From contig CM043971.1 in assembly GCA_014529385.2 (NCBI GenBank), positions 96,947,485 to 97,011,484 on the forward strand: DNA of 64,000 bases, in the 5' to 3' direction. The position numbers and the translations under genes were made by a program. The notes under the pieces were generated by a model. It ran no database searches. It was given only the letters and a program-made list of their open reading frames with translations, and was not told the origin of the DNA. Below are positions 12,625-23,905 of this stretch, in pieces. The stretch's first letter is position 1; the number at the start of each line of letters is the position of its first letter. Source of the DNA: Adiantum capillus-veneris (taxonomy: Eukaryota; Streptophyta; Polypodiopsida; Polypodiales; Pteridaceae).

Positions 12625-15600
12625 TCAAGAAAACAAAAGGTCGTGGTAGCAAGTAATGATGAAATCGTCGACAATCAATATCACACTGGCCATCACTAGC
12701 TCAACTTCCGAGAATTTTCTCTCCGCTACCAACTTCACTCGGCTTGCACAATACACTGGCCTCATATAATGGCTGCCTTTCCCCTTTTGCAATAGCATGG
12801 GTCCAATGGCATCATCCCCTATTGATGGATTACATAAAACACTTGCTCCCAATCAGGAGCCTGCACGGCTGACAACACCCCTAACACCTCTTTCACCTCT
12901 TGAAACACTTCTTCACACTTGTCATCCCATTGCAATGGATCATGCTTTGCCACTTGTTGTAATGGATAAAGAAGCTGTGAAAACAATGGAATAAACCGTG
13001 CCATGTACTTCACTTTGTGTATAAAGGTTGCCAATTGCTTCGTACTCGTAGGTGATGGAAGAAGAATAATAGACTTAACCTTGTATGGATCAGCCTCAAT
13101 GCCATTTTCTGACACCATATGGCCCAATAACTTCACCCTTGGCTGTGTTTGATGACATTTCTTTGGATTTAGTTGTCCTCCACATTCATCATATCGAGCC
13201 AATACCATCTGCAGCTTCTCATGGTGCTCAGCCCTACTGCTGTAGACACATAAGTCGTCCATAAAAGCTTTAACACAACTACCAATGGAAGGTTCCAATA
13301 CCCCATTTTCTCTCTCTTGATAGAAAGATGGTCCATTTGACAACCCAAATGGCAATACTGTGTAGCAATAGCATCCCCATGGTGTAATGAAAGTTGTCTT
13401 TGTTCGGTCTTTAAGAGCAATCTTCAATTGAAAATAGCCTGAAAAACCATCACACACATTGTACCTCTCATAACTTGCCACTGAATCCAAGATCTGATCA
13501 ATGAATGGAAGAGGATATGGGTTTTTCTTAGTGGCTGCATTTAAGGGTTTAAAATCTACACAAATCCTTCACTTTCCATCCTTCTTTGGACTGACTACTA
13601 CTGGACTCACCCATTCTGTGGTCTCCATTGGGACTATGAACCCTGCCTTCAATAACTTGTCCACCTCTTCCCGCAAGGCTTCCATCTGCTCTTGAATCGT
13701 CCTTCTTAGCCTTTGCCGCACTAGATTAGCACCTTCTTTCAGCTCTATATGCATCTCTTCCCCCTTGAATACTCTAATCTCTTCATACGAGGTAATGAAC
13801 AAATCAAGAAAACTAGCCAGCATGTGCAAATATATCTCCTTCTCCATAGCTGAGAGGTCTCCACTGATCATTTGTGTCATCAATTCTTGCTTCTTTGACA
13901 ATTCAACCTTAGTTTGCATCAGCCCTTCAATCACTTCATAAGGCCCTTCACTTTCATCTTCAACCTCATTTGCAAATGCAACTAAACTAGACTTCTGGGT
14001 TCCTTTGTCCATCAAAAGAAATGCAACATCAACATCCTCATCACTGATGGTAGTGCTATCACTGTCTTCATCAGTCACTGTGGAGTAGTCTTCATCACTA
14101 GACTCATCCTCATATTCATAAAGCTCCTTCAATCGTTTCCTTGTGTCCATATTATATAGCTTCCTGGCACCTGTCTTTCCATAGAGGCTAATCGTACCAC
14201 GTCGCCAATCTTGAACAGCTCCCACTGCACGTAACCATGGTCTACCCAGTATAATAGGATATGCTCCCAACCTTATTGGCATCACATGAAAATCAACCAC
14301 CGCCTTTGCATCATACGCCTCCACTTCTAAGCTCTTTACAACACCCAAACATTTTACTTTTTGATGGTTTGCCAATCTGATCCCGAAACCTGACACCCCA
14401 GTCACTGTAAGACCCATCTTCTCAACGCATGAGTGCGTTATAACACATATTTGGGCTCCACCATCCACATAACCTTGTCCCATATTTTTTATTTTATGCC
14501 ACACATCTACTATTGGGCAAATTTCTGGTAGCTCATCCATCTCCAACACCTTCATCGAGCCTCTCTCTGGCTCTCTCTCCATTGGGTTAACGATCCTCTT
14601 CCATTGTCTCTTTAGCTTAGGCACCATCTCTATAAGCTGCCCAAAAGTAACATCTGCCTTCCTGCTTGTTAGATCCTCCTTCAAGTCATAGCTTAATTGC
14701 CCATCCCCTAGTGGAAAATCTGAAACATGAAACTTGCGAAGAGCCCTTCTTTTCCTTTTGGCCTTGACATCCTCGCCTTCATGGCTCTTTCCCTTCTTCT
14801 TACTAGAACCTGAGGCACTTCTTCCTTCCTTGTCCTCTGTGGTCCTCTTCCCAGTAGGTATCACTAATGTATCCTCTAGCTTTGATGCCTTCTCCAAGGT
14901 AACCACAATTATCACTTTTGTCTTTCCCTTTTCCTCCTGGGTTAATCCACTGGTTCCTTCTTCTCCCTTGATCTCGATGCCAGAATCATTTGACCTAGTT
15001 AGCACCTGTCTTGGCAATGGATACATGTCTCCACCCATCCTTGGTGGCTTATCACATTGCGAGCTGATGTGACCCAACTCTCCGCAATTATAACATGTGG
15101 GCGTCTGCCTCCAAAACCTACCATTGCTTTGTCCTACACCATTCTTGGGCCTTTCTTCACCTCCTGGATGATTTTCAAACCTCCCTCGACCTTGATTATT
15201 TCCCACTTGACCTAGCAAGTTTAGACTGAGATTCTTCATTAAATCTACCACTTGTCTCATGTCTTGCCTTAGCCCATCATCTTGCACTGCTGTAGTGACC
15301 ACTGCTGGCATAACCTGAGGAGTAACAGAAACCACTGGTTCATGATGAACCCCTGGCATGCGACCTTGTGAAGATTCCATAGGCTGAAATTCAGACCTCA
15401 TGGGCAAAGACTCCACCCCTAGCTGGCTCATTTTCCTCAGCTTCCACTGTTTGTTCCTTGCTACCTCTAGTGCATCTTCATATGTCCTAGCCTTCTTTAG
15501 CTCCACTCTCCAACGTATATTCTCCCAAAGACCAGCCAAGAACCTATCCTTCTTCATCATGTCAGGTGGGGGTACTTGTGGTGCTAAGGCCTTGCACATC

Positions 15601-15959
15601 CACTCCCATGCCAATGAAAACATACGTATGTACGTATCTACCGGCTCACCTTCCTTCTGCACCAAACCTTGTACTTCTTGCCACACTTTGTAAGGATCTT
15701 CTATCTTCACAAACTCCACTTCCAACCCATGCCGTAGATTGTCCCAACTCAACCTTACGGGTGGATCAGCCCCACGCAACTCTTCTTCAAATGCTTTGGA
15801 CCAAACTCGTGCATCACTCTTCAAACAGATTTGGAGAAGACATAACATCTGCGCGGGGTCATGGATCTGGTTGCTAATGTAGGCAGCCTCCATCTTTTCC
15901 AAAAAGTCTTCCACATCTTCATCACTTCTTCCATGAAACTCCGGATAAGAGAAAGCCAT
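12625..15959 (-). pseudogene. Ty3/gypsy gag-protease-RT polyprotein, broken
   Basis: I chose the start at 15959 (MAFSYPEFHGRSDED), because the same position opens gag in the related copy at 44369. In order: gag core, zinc knuckle CYNCGELGHISSQC near 15070-15110, a Lys/Glu-rich linker, an aspartic protease with YVDGGAQICVI (DGG where DTG or DSG is usual), then RT. RT has the FMDD catalytic box near 13250 and the thumb/connection to about 12820. Damage: TGA at 13569-13571 just after the KKDGK of RT, a frameshift near 12835, then a truncated RNase H start. Integrase is absent. The normal role is retrotransposition through virus-like particles; this copy cannot be autonomous. Confidence 0.9.
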
Positions 15960-17000
15960 GGCTACCCAAGTTACGATGCTTTGAGAACCCCTTCGAACAC
16001 ACGTTGAAGAACCCAAAACTTTTGACTGACTCAATTCCCAGAAACTTCAATGGAGCTCAACTTTAGATAAGGACAAACACATGCACATCAAATGAGTTTT
16101 CATAGTTAATCATCGGAATTACAACAGGCAAAGGACATTCCAGGATCTCTCGTAATCTTCTTGGCCCGAACATAAAGACTATGCACTGCTGAAAAAAAAA
16201 CTTCCTGGACACATGAACATTTATCTGGATTCTTTGAGTTAAATGAAAAGGAGTGAATTGAAGGCCATTTTGATCATCCATTAAAGCCAACCATGCAGCT
16301 CCCAAGAAGGCACACCTGACTTATCCTCTGATTTTGCCAGAATTTCAGTAGCATAACAACATAAATGGCTCAAAAGACCAAAAAACCAGCCATCATATCT
16401 TGGAAAAATTTTGGCAAAGTTTCCCCAGAAGTAGAGTAGTAAGAACCCAAAATATAGATTGTATATGTATGCATAAACTGCCAACAATAGGACCCGAGTA
16501 TCAAGTAGGAATCACTAGTACATAGCCTATGGTGAGGTCACGAAAAGGGTGCTCCAGCTACCTGTATCACTGAAAGGATCTCCACATTTGAGAATCCCCT
16601 AGCTCAATAAAACCTCACACTATCGACCCTCTCACAAAGGCTTATGAAAATCTTGTATAGTCAAGTCTCAGAAATGACTATCTTCCAGACCAGTTCTCAA
16701 AAATGGCTGGGACTGCCAAATAAAACCAAATATGGCTCCACAAAGGTGTATAATGGTAGTTTCCACAAGTAACGTACAATCCAGCAGACAATGCGCTCAA
16801 ATAGGCGCCAAATGATGCATACCCACAACAACTGCAAGTGACACCACTACTAGTATATCACTGTACTCCATCTACCTATACCTGTGTGAATCACCTGTAC
16901 ATGTACCTGTCCCTGTAACTTGTAACCTGTAGTCTGCAACCTGTAATCCCGAATCTTGAAGCTTGAAGCTCGAAGCAGAAGGTACTCGAAGAGGATCCTC

Positions 17001-17019
17001 AGTGGGGGCACCAAAAGAA
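17001..17019 (-). other. Primer binding site candidate
   Basis: Next to the inner end of the 5' LTR the minus strand reads TTTTGGTGCCCCCACTGAGG. A TGG start fits a tRNA 3' CCA, with GTGGGGGCACCA as the predicted tRNA end. It does not match the initiator-Met site common in plants. The same site recurs at 44664-44681. Confidence 0.6.
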
Positions 17020-17202
17020 TGTGAGCGGGATGGAAACACACAGAATGCCTCTATAATGATCCGACACACACTCTTGGAAAGATACACACACACAGTATGG
17101 GGCACCACTCGTCTTACACAACCCACCTGGCCGAGACAGGAAACACACCTATGGAGTGAGAGGAGAGAGACTACCCATTTACCCACTCCACACAGAGAGA
17201 CA

Positions 17203-17235
<33 letters not shown>

Positions 17236-18180
17236 CCAAAAACTCAGCTCAAAAGAGGAGAATTTTTAATGTTTAGATACAATTGAGCTTGGGCCAGCAC
17301 CAATGGGGCAAATAGCCCACACAATATGGGTAAAATATGCCAGATATAATCACAAGTTGGAGCAGAAGCTTCGCTAATAATGGAAGAAACTTACACATCC
17401 AAAAAAAAAGAAAAAAGTGAGGAATTTGGCAAGATGGACAACTCCATCACGTCCGAAATGGCCCAAAACCCAAATCTACAATGTCAAAGTGCTCAAATCC
17501 GACCTCGGATGAGCAGTTTATGGCCAAAACAGGATCCAAAAATAGCAAAAACACAGTTGCGACTGTTTCTCCTCTTCTCTCCACGTTTTTTCTGGTCTTC
17601 TCTCAGTTTTTTCAGTTCCCACACTTAGCTTTTTTACTTTGGCACCCTTGGCCTTTTAGTTGACCTCAAATGGACCCGGAACAGGCCAAAAAGTGGCCTC
17701 ACAGTGCATAGTTGTCACCTTTGTGCATCCATCCGCACACCTAGCACTGAGCTTTTTCCAATAATGCATCCCACAACCACGTGAAGTGGCCCCAAAACAT
17801 GGTCCTCATGATGACCTTTCTGCATAATTATTACAAGAAAACACCCACGTTGTGTCCGTACTTATCAATGGGCAAGTATTGACCCCATTCGACCTCCTGA
17901 CGCCACTAGATGCCATCTGACGCACCTGCTTACCTCATGTCATCGGCCCACGGATAGATTCCTCGATAAGTTTTACGTGCTATCAACTCCTCATTATTAT
18001 AGTAAAACACACTGGTACTGGTGATAGTGAACATCGATGCACTATGTACACGCTGTCCTACCTGTACACATGTGAGTCCCACGTAACCAGTTGACTCTGG
18101 AAAATGGGCAATCCTTTATTCGATGCACCATGCATATGTATGTACATATGCGCAATCACTTGCTCCAAAAAACTCCTTAA
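17020..18180 (-). repeat. 5' LTR of gypsy element
   Basis: Direct copy of 10936-12074 with scattered substitutions and a longer CA run at 17207-17234. It ends ctccttaa where the partner has ctcctgaca, then the aacgt target duplication. Confidence 0.88.
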
Positions 18181-18185
18181 AACGT

Positions 18186-19409
18186 ATGCAAAGCCTTCAA
18201 GTGCCAAGAGAATTTATGCATGCAGTCTTTTGCATCTACCAAAAACTGATATGTCGACTACGTATGGGAGATGGAATTTGAGAATTTTTTTCAAGCACCA
18301 TTGGTGTCAAACAAGGATGCCTGCTTTCCCCAACCCTCTTTGGGGTCACTCATTGATGAATTGGAATGCATGGTTCTTGATTTTATGCAGGAAGAAGGCA
18401 TAGAAGAGGTAAAGATCGGAAATGCGGTGATCATGCTTTTGATTTATGCCGATGATGTAGTGCTTTCGGCACATACCTTAGAAGATGTACAAAAGATTAT
18501 GAGTGTCTTGGGAACGCTTTTGCTTACATAGCGGGCTGATCGTGAATAGATCCAAAACCAAGGTTATGCTTGTAAAGACCCTCAATGACGAAAATCCATG
18601 CATTGTATACAACAATGAGCAACTTGAAGTGGTAGATCACTTCAAGTACCTTGGCCTTGAGGTTCCATCCAATCATAAATGGAAGGATTGCGCAATACGT
18701 TGCTTGGAAGCCGGAAAGAGGGCTTATTATGCATTTGAGAACATGTGCAATGCTGAAGAGATAAAGTGTTGGGCTCTCAAAAAGTACCTCTTTAACACAT
18801 TGGTGACACCGGTGCTTCTTTATGGAGTGGAGGTGTGGGGTGGAAGCATCGGGAAGTCTACTTGGAAAGAGTTTGAGAATGTCCAAAAGCATTTTCTTAC
18901 CAACTTTCTCCAAGTTAAGACACAAACACCCTATATGCTCTTACTTCTTGAGTCTAGATCCCTTCCTATTGAGGTCTTGGGCATGCAAAGGGTTGTGGAG
19001 TACATGCTTAAGACACAACATAGCCCTTTGTATCGACTTCCTAGAATCGCATATGAAGCAAGTCAAAAGGTCCAAAAGACATGCAAGAGCAAAATACTAA
19101 GTTTGGGGTGGATGCTTGACATCAAGAAATGGTTTGGAAGATGGGATGCATGTCACTTGGTCAAGGATGCGTTGATCGACTCCCAAGTTAATGAGGCCTT
19201 CTTACAACACCAATGTATCACGGCTTGAAAGAAATCCAGAGGTTCTTGCTTCAGCCATTACACCACACATGTTGCCCCAAACTACAAATCTCTCTTCTTC
19301 TCTGAACGAGGTAACCAAACCCATCCCTACATCCTTGAGTCAATCCCATTGAGTGCGATTCACACCATTGCCTCCATTCGTCTTAGCTCCCATTCTCTAG
19401 TTGTGAGAC
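18186..19409 (+). pseudogene. LINE reverse transcriptase, part 2
   Basis: The frame continues from part 1. GVKQGC (RT motif B) is followed by the catalytic box IYADDVVLSA near 18445, then the thumb and the conserved VTPVLLYGVEVWGGS near 18800. Damage: a stop near 18277, a frameshift near 18510 and a TGA at 19226-19228. The frame then continues through NYKSLFFSERGNQTHPYILE to SSHSLVVR, where it is cut by the 12.6-kb transposon at 19410. The C-terminal part resumes in frame at 32037. Confidence 0.88.
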
Positions 19410-19410
19410 A

Positions 19411-19444
19411 CATTAGGAGAAAGTTGGACTCACTTTTGGGCCTT
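19411..19444 (+). repeat. Left terminal inverted repeat (34 bp)
   Basis: Starts CATTAGGAGAAAGTTGG and ends TTGGGCCTT. It is identical to the reverse complement of 31999-32032. One variable base (A on the left, C on the right when inverted) lies outside it. Confidence 0.93.
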
Positions 19445-19763
19445 TCAGTTCTAGAGAGAGAGTGGCGCTCGACCAATGAGGAAGAGGCTAAAGTTACGTT
19501 GAAAATCGACATTTTGGAGTCAAGCTATTTTTTAAAAAAGGGAGAAAATTTTATTTTGGTTCATCAAATTGCACAATTTGACGCTTTCAAGGCATAAATG
19601 CCGTAAGTCGTACCGAGGAATTTCAGAACTTTTATTGAAGACTCTATCTAGTACTTTGTTCCCGCCCAAATATGACTTTGAGTAGCTCTACTTCCCTCTC
19701 AAAAATTCTTCCCTTTTTTTATATTTGCGCTAACCTTTCTGTGTATTCATTCTACTGCACACC

Positions 19764-21086
19764 ATGTCTACTTCTCGAAGGCCTAGCACTACCATTGACT
19801 CTATTAGCATTTTTAGCAGTTATACTACAGACGATCAAGCATGGATCCATCTCGTATAATTATCGGAAGTTGGGTTCTACTGAAAACTAGGAGGAGGAAG
19901 AGGAGGCAACGCAATGATTTCGTGGAGGCTTTCAAGGGTCAAGTTAAAGAGTTTAAAGTGTGTGCACAAAGCAAGCGGGTGAAAGAGGTCCTCATACAAC
20001 ATGCTTTCCAGCATGCAGACTTAAGGTTGCAAACATCTCCTCCAAGTTTTCCAAGGCATCGACCCAACTATAAGTTATTTCAGCATCTCACTTAGTGCAT
20101 GATTATATTCGAATATTAAGTGGTGGATATCATCTTTGGTATGTTTCAGATATTATATTTATCGAATAGGACAGATTGGCAACCAGTTGAGAGTATAGTT
20201 GGGATTTTTTATGCTTTCCATGCATTTATTGGTGAGCAAATGTACCGAGGAAGACAACACAAGGAACTTGTAGATAATGGAATTTTCTTTTATGATATGT
20301 CATATGTGGAACCGAGAACTTCCATTGGTTGGGGTCGTGTAGCTTCTTTGTCACTTCCATCCTTTGACAGCAAGGATTGGTCCCTGCCTACTTCGCAAAC
20401 TAGTGAAAGCTTCAGGAATAAGTTGTTTCAGGATATACAAAAGTCCCTCAAGTATTCAATTGCCACAAAAATAGTTCGGCTCGCAGTATTTATGCCTCTT
20501 GAAGTGTTTGCAGATTTTTTCTTCGATGAGCAAATAAGAACTACCACAACAATGTTCATTTGCAAGTCTGAGAGCTGTTTGGACTTTTTAGATGATAACT
20601 GGGATAGGAAACAATCATAGAACAAAATCTGTATTTTGCAAAAGAAGTCCATAATTTGCAAGTTCATTATAAGCTCTCAAAATTTCTTAGTATCGCTTTA
20701 CTATATTAGATATCATCTTCTTAGTGGGCAGCTTATTCCACTCGACCAAGATACAGAGAACAGCCCCGAGAACAAACCTTTATCAATGAAGCTCTACTTT
20801 CGAGACAGCCTACTTACTGTGATGGAGACAATGTCAAGCACAACTCTGGCACAGCTCAGGATAGATCTTACATGTGAAGAACTTCCACTTTTGCCGGAAT
20901 TGTATGCATTCAGTCTCAACAATAGAAAGGTGCTTACTAAATCGATAAATTTTGATTGTCTTTAATACACTATGACTGAATCTAACTTTTTCTTCTTTTT
21001 AGATTCCAAGGCGCAAGGAGAAAACAACATTGTGCAAGGAGTCCATAACAAATACACTTCACTTAATTGCTTCCACCGGAAGCTAG
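19764..21086 (+). pseudogene. BAH-like domain protein, transposon copy (decayed)
   Basis: Paralogue of the gene at 2364-3791. It starts ATG at 19764 (MSTSRRP, compare MASTSSRP on the left). A frameshift near 19840 precedes GSWVLLKTRRRKRR and KEVLIQHAF. After an intron ending near 20149 come ILYLSNRTDWQPVESIVG and FFYDMSY, then KDIQ-like and TTTMFICKS segments. A TAG at 20618-20620 breaks the frame. A last intron at 20930-21002 leads to IPRRKEKTTLCKE, the counterpart of MRRREKDILCKE on the left. ILYLS...PVES.I.G is the clearest BAH-like signature. The predicted role is nucleosome or histone-tail binding. It is the first gene inside the left inverted repeat, and no iteron cluster lies in front of it. 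Confidence 0.7.
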
Positions 21087-21275
21087 GTCACATACCTTGT
21101 GCACGCACAGAGCTTTGATGCCATGCAAACCATGATGTACTCTTCAAAATGACTAATGTAGAGATATTTTTTGGCGGTCAAACAATGTTTCAAAAATGTA
21201 CATTTTCAATGTTTCAAAACTTTACATATTGTGTTGTTTCTGTCAAGAGTAATTTGCTCCCTTTCCCAGCTACTG

Positions 21276-21668
21276 TTATCTCCCCCGGTTTGTGCCACTT
21301 GTCCCTTGCCCTCTGCTCCCCTGCCCTCTGCTCCGGTTGCTGCAATTTCTGCCTCTGGGGACGCTGGTCTCGGGCATCCTTTCGTGTCGCTCGAAATCAT
21401 GGGCCTCTTCCATGGCTTCCCATGCTTCTTGCATCTGTGAAGCTTCCCGCCGTTCTTGCTCTTGCCGTCGACGTGCAGCCCATTCCTCTACTTCTGCGAC
21501 GTCCGCATAATATTGGTGTATTTCTTCTTGCATATTTTGAACTTCTTCTTGAGTCTGATTGTGGCGTTGGGTCATTTCATTAATGCGAGCCTCTTCGAAC
21601 TCGTCAGCTCTCGCCGCTTCCTCTCTTGTGCGTCTGTTTACCGAGATTATAATATGCTGGATGGCCAT
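21276..21668 (-). CDS. Charged coiled-coil protein with Arg/Gly-rich tail
   Basis: A 130-codon minus-strand frame. A long Glu/Gln/Arg-rich helix (EEVQNMQEEIHQYYADVAEVEE, then repeated E-R and Q-E pairs) has coiled-coil heptad character. The C-terminus is basic with SRGQGSRGQGTSGTNRGR, an RGG-like nucleic-acid-binding composition. The true start is uncertain: it may be an exon joined to an upstream one, since tag and cag acceptors lie near 21660. It lies downstream of the H3-like gene on the same strand, with iteron cluster A between them, so co-transcription is possible. Family not recognised. Confidence 0.5.
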   Translation of the reverse strand: MAIQHIIISVNRRTREEAARADEFEEARINEMTQRHNQTQEEVQNMQEEIHQYYADVAEVEEWAARRRQEQERREASQMQEAWEAMEEAHDFERHERMPETSVPRGRNCSNRSRGQGSRGQGTSGTNRGR

Positions 21669-22436
21669 TACAGAAAAATATCACACATCGTTGTTGGTGT
21701 AGTTATGTAATCGAAGTTCCTGTAGAAGCGTGATACAGACATCTGTTGCTTCATACATATGTTGCAGCAAACAATAAAACAGCAGATTACTTACGTTCGG
21801 TATATCCATAATTTGACTGATGAGCAACACGGCATTTAAACAGGTTCGCCAGCCACAGCTATAGTCATCAGTCTACGTGGGCACGGTTACCCATTCGTGC
21901 TTGACTACATTTCCTAGATCATGTTCTAACAAAAGATTCTCTACACAACATATAAGTTTTTTCACGGCACTACATACATAACCACTTGAGTCAGCAACAC
22001 ATTCCAAAGAGACACTACACTGCTTTCCAAATGTACCCAAATAGACCTTATGTTTTTACACAATTGTGAAACGCCCTGCTTTGCCCGGAGTTTGCATAGT
22101 AAACAATCTTAGCTTCCATGTCAAATAACATCAGACTCCAATGATCACTACAAAGACACCATCAAAGATGAGGAGAGATTCGCAATGCAAGATGTTTTTC
22201 ACAAGGCAAGAATATACTCATGATTGATTGTACGCAGTGAGCAGAAAGCGCGCTAGATCAAAGTTGACTCTGCTAAACCAGTTCATCAGACTCAAAAAGG
22301 AAATTGAGTTGTTCTGCAGATAAGGCGATATCAGCGGATCTATTACGTATACTTTCTCTTGAACCTCAGGGGGAAGAAGCGAGACAGCGTGGCTAACATG
22401 AACAAATGGCAAAGATTAGACTTGAACACCAAGTGA

Positions 22437-22749
22437 GTCAATACCGAGCGAGTGGGGCAGCTATCGAATTCCATACTCCACTAATTTGCTTGGTATTGAC
22501 CATTGTCTTGGGTGAAATGAAGAACTTGACGACTACCTTAAAGACATGGGTCAATACCGAGCGAGTCAGCGGCGGATTCCAATTCCATAAACAACTGACA
22601 CGCTTGGTATTGACCCATGTCTTTAAGGTAGTGAACCATTATAGAGAAAAACTTGGCAACTTCCACAGAGACATGGGTCAATACCAAGCGAGTAGTACCA
22701 AAATTCAATTTCATTACCCACTGTCTCGCTTGGTATTGACCCATGTCTC
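22437..22749. repeat. Iteron cluster A: three inverted pairs
   Basis: Forward copies (GTCAATACC[G/A]AGCGAGT) start at 22437, 22550 and 22677. Inverted partners (GCTTGGTATTGAC) end at 22500, 22614 and 22740. Pair 2 has perfect 26-bp arms (22533-22558 with 22606-22631). Pair 3 has perfect 19-bp arms (22668-22686 with 22731-22749). Confidence 0.88.
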
Positions 22750-22914
22750 GGTAGAGACCCATTTAATGAGCATAAGAATTAAAGAGCATGAGAATTACCA
22801 CAAAGAAACATTGACGACCTCATTTGTTGCGAGAGAGTCGGTGAAATTGCGCATGCACATGAAGTCTACATTATCGAGGTTGGTAATGCAGGCCTCCTCT
22901 GACCTTGCAGGCAG

Positions 22915-23837
22915 CTATATGTGCGCATGCAGAGGCGCTGAGTTCAACAAAATTCTCAACTCCTCTTCATTCTTCTCGTTGATTTGCTCTAAAATAATTG
23001 ACTCATCCGATACGTTGGATGGCCCTTCTGATGCAGAGCCTTGCCCTTCCCTTTCTTGAGCTGGCTCCCTGGCTGCCTCAGGCTCCTCCCTAACAGCCTC
23101 AGGCTTCGGATCATTTTCCTTCAATATTGGTTGCTCCATAGATGCCTCAGGCTCCACCCTGACCTGCTCTTGTCCCTCATCATCCATGATGGGTTGTGGA
23201 TCCTCCATGACTTGCTCATTTTGGTGTCTAGCTGGATCCTCGATAACTGTCTCTGTTTCTTCCATGACTGCCTTGGGATCCACTCTGGCTTGCTCTTGGC
23301 CCTCTACGGCTATCTCAGCCTGCCCATCTGTGTCGTTTCTCTCAACCCGTGTGATCGGGTCCTTCTGCTGTTTGTTTCAGCCCTAGACGGCTCTGTCTGT
23401 CGTGCACGAGGATGGAGAGGGGGGATGTTGAGAATATCCATGGTTCTACTATCCCGGATTGGTACTGGCTGAAGCAGCCCATCGTAGCGGAAACGAAGCC
23501 TACGAAGAGTATCAAAATCCCGCGGCATGATAGTGACCCGGTGTGCATGGGCGGCCAGGATATATCCATCGCTAAAGAATTCCACGAGGTAGTCCTCAGC
23601 AATTTCTTGAAGGCAGAGGATTGCACTGCTGGCCCATCGCATGCCGACTCTCCACTGCTCGCAAATCTCCCGCACTACTCACTGGAAAGGGAGACGTGGA
23701 ATAGCAGGTTGAACGTGTCGTTCTATCCTGTGCAGCTCTTGTAGTACACCTCTGTGCGCCTCATATCGGCGTCTTCTTGCTTGAGCATTCAAAGATTCAC
23801 CTGTTGCCCTCCTAGCGCAGGCCTTAACACGAGGCAT
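22915..23837 (-). pseudogene. Histone H3-like protein with acidic C-terminal tail
   Basis: ATG at 23837 opens MPRVKACARRATGE, which aligns to the H3 tail MARTKQTARKSTGG: R2, K4, A7, R8, T11 and G12 are kept, K9 becomes R and S10 becomes A. After a shortened tail, RRYEAH...IPRLPFQ matches the H3 alphaN-alpha1 start. VVREICEQW, SSAILCLQEIAEDYLV, HAHRVTIMPRDF and RRLR then match alpha1 to alpha3 without gaps. Loop 1 has ordinary H3 length, so it is not CENH3-like. The first 130 or so residues hold only one lysine, K4. A TGA at 23679-23681 sits where H3 has Arg after LPFQ, consistent with CGA to TGA. A frameshift near 23325-23345 precedes an acidic repeat tail (EEPEAAREP, MEQP) ending at 22915. 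The predicted role is nucleosome incorporation. Iteron cluster B lies directly upstream. This copy is broken; the family identity is strong. Confidence 0.88.
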
Positions 23838-23905
23838 CTCTACAAATACAATAACACCAAAAGACAATTTATTTGTCAGCACAAGGGACTTCAGATTTAA
23901 GGAAA

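Larger units (their letters stand above)
10936..18180 (-). mobile_element. Ty3/gypsy retrotransposon inserted in a LINE, integrase region deleted
   Basis: Two direct LTR copies (10936-12074 and 17020-18180) enclose a primer site, gag, protease, reverse transcriptase, part of RNase H and the integrase C-terminus, all on the minus strand. Flanking duplications are gacgt (10931-10935) and aacgt (18181-18185), one mismatch. RNase H to integrase core has been lost around 12450-12650. The leader 16060-17000 is non-coding with degenerate CTGTAACCTG repeats. Confidence 0.9.

Noticed and set aside
14734-15877. Plus-strand frames over the gypsy gag region
   Set aside because: Antisense shadows of the gag-protease frame, which has clear motifs on the minus strand.
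21149-21583. Plus-strand open frame with a hydrophobic Cys-rich product
   Set aside because: Antisense of the coiled-coil gene, and its composition is what that antisense would give.
22406-23059. Plus-strand open frame of 217 codons
   Set aside because: It covers iteron cluster A and the antisense of the acidic H3 tail.
23310-23837. Centromeric histone (CENH3) identity for the H3-like gene
   Set aside because: Loop 1 has ordinary H3 length, and the N-terminal ARTKQTARKSTGG block is recognisable, which CENH3 lacks.
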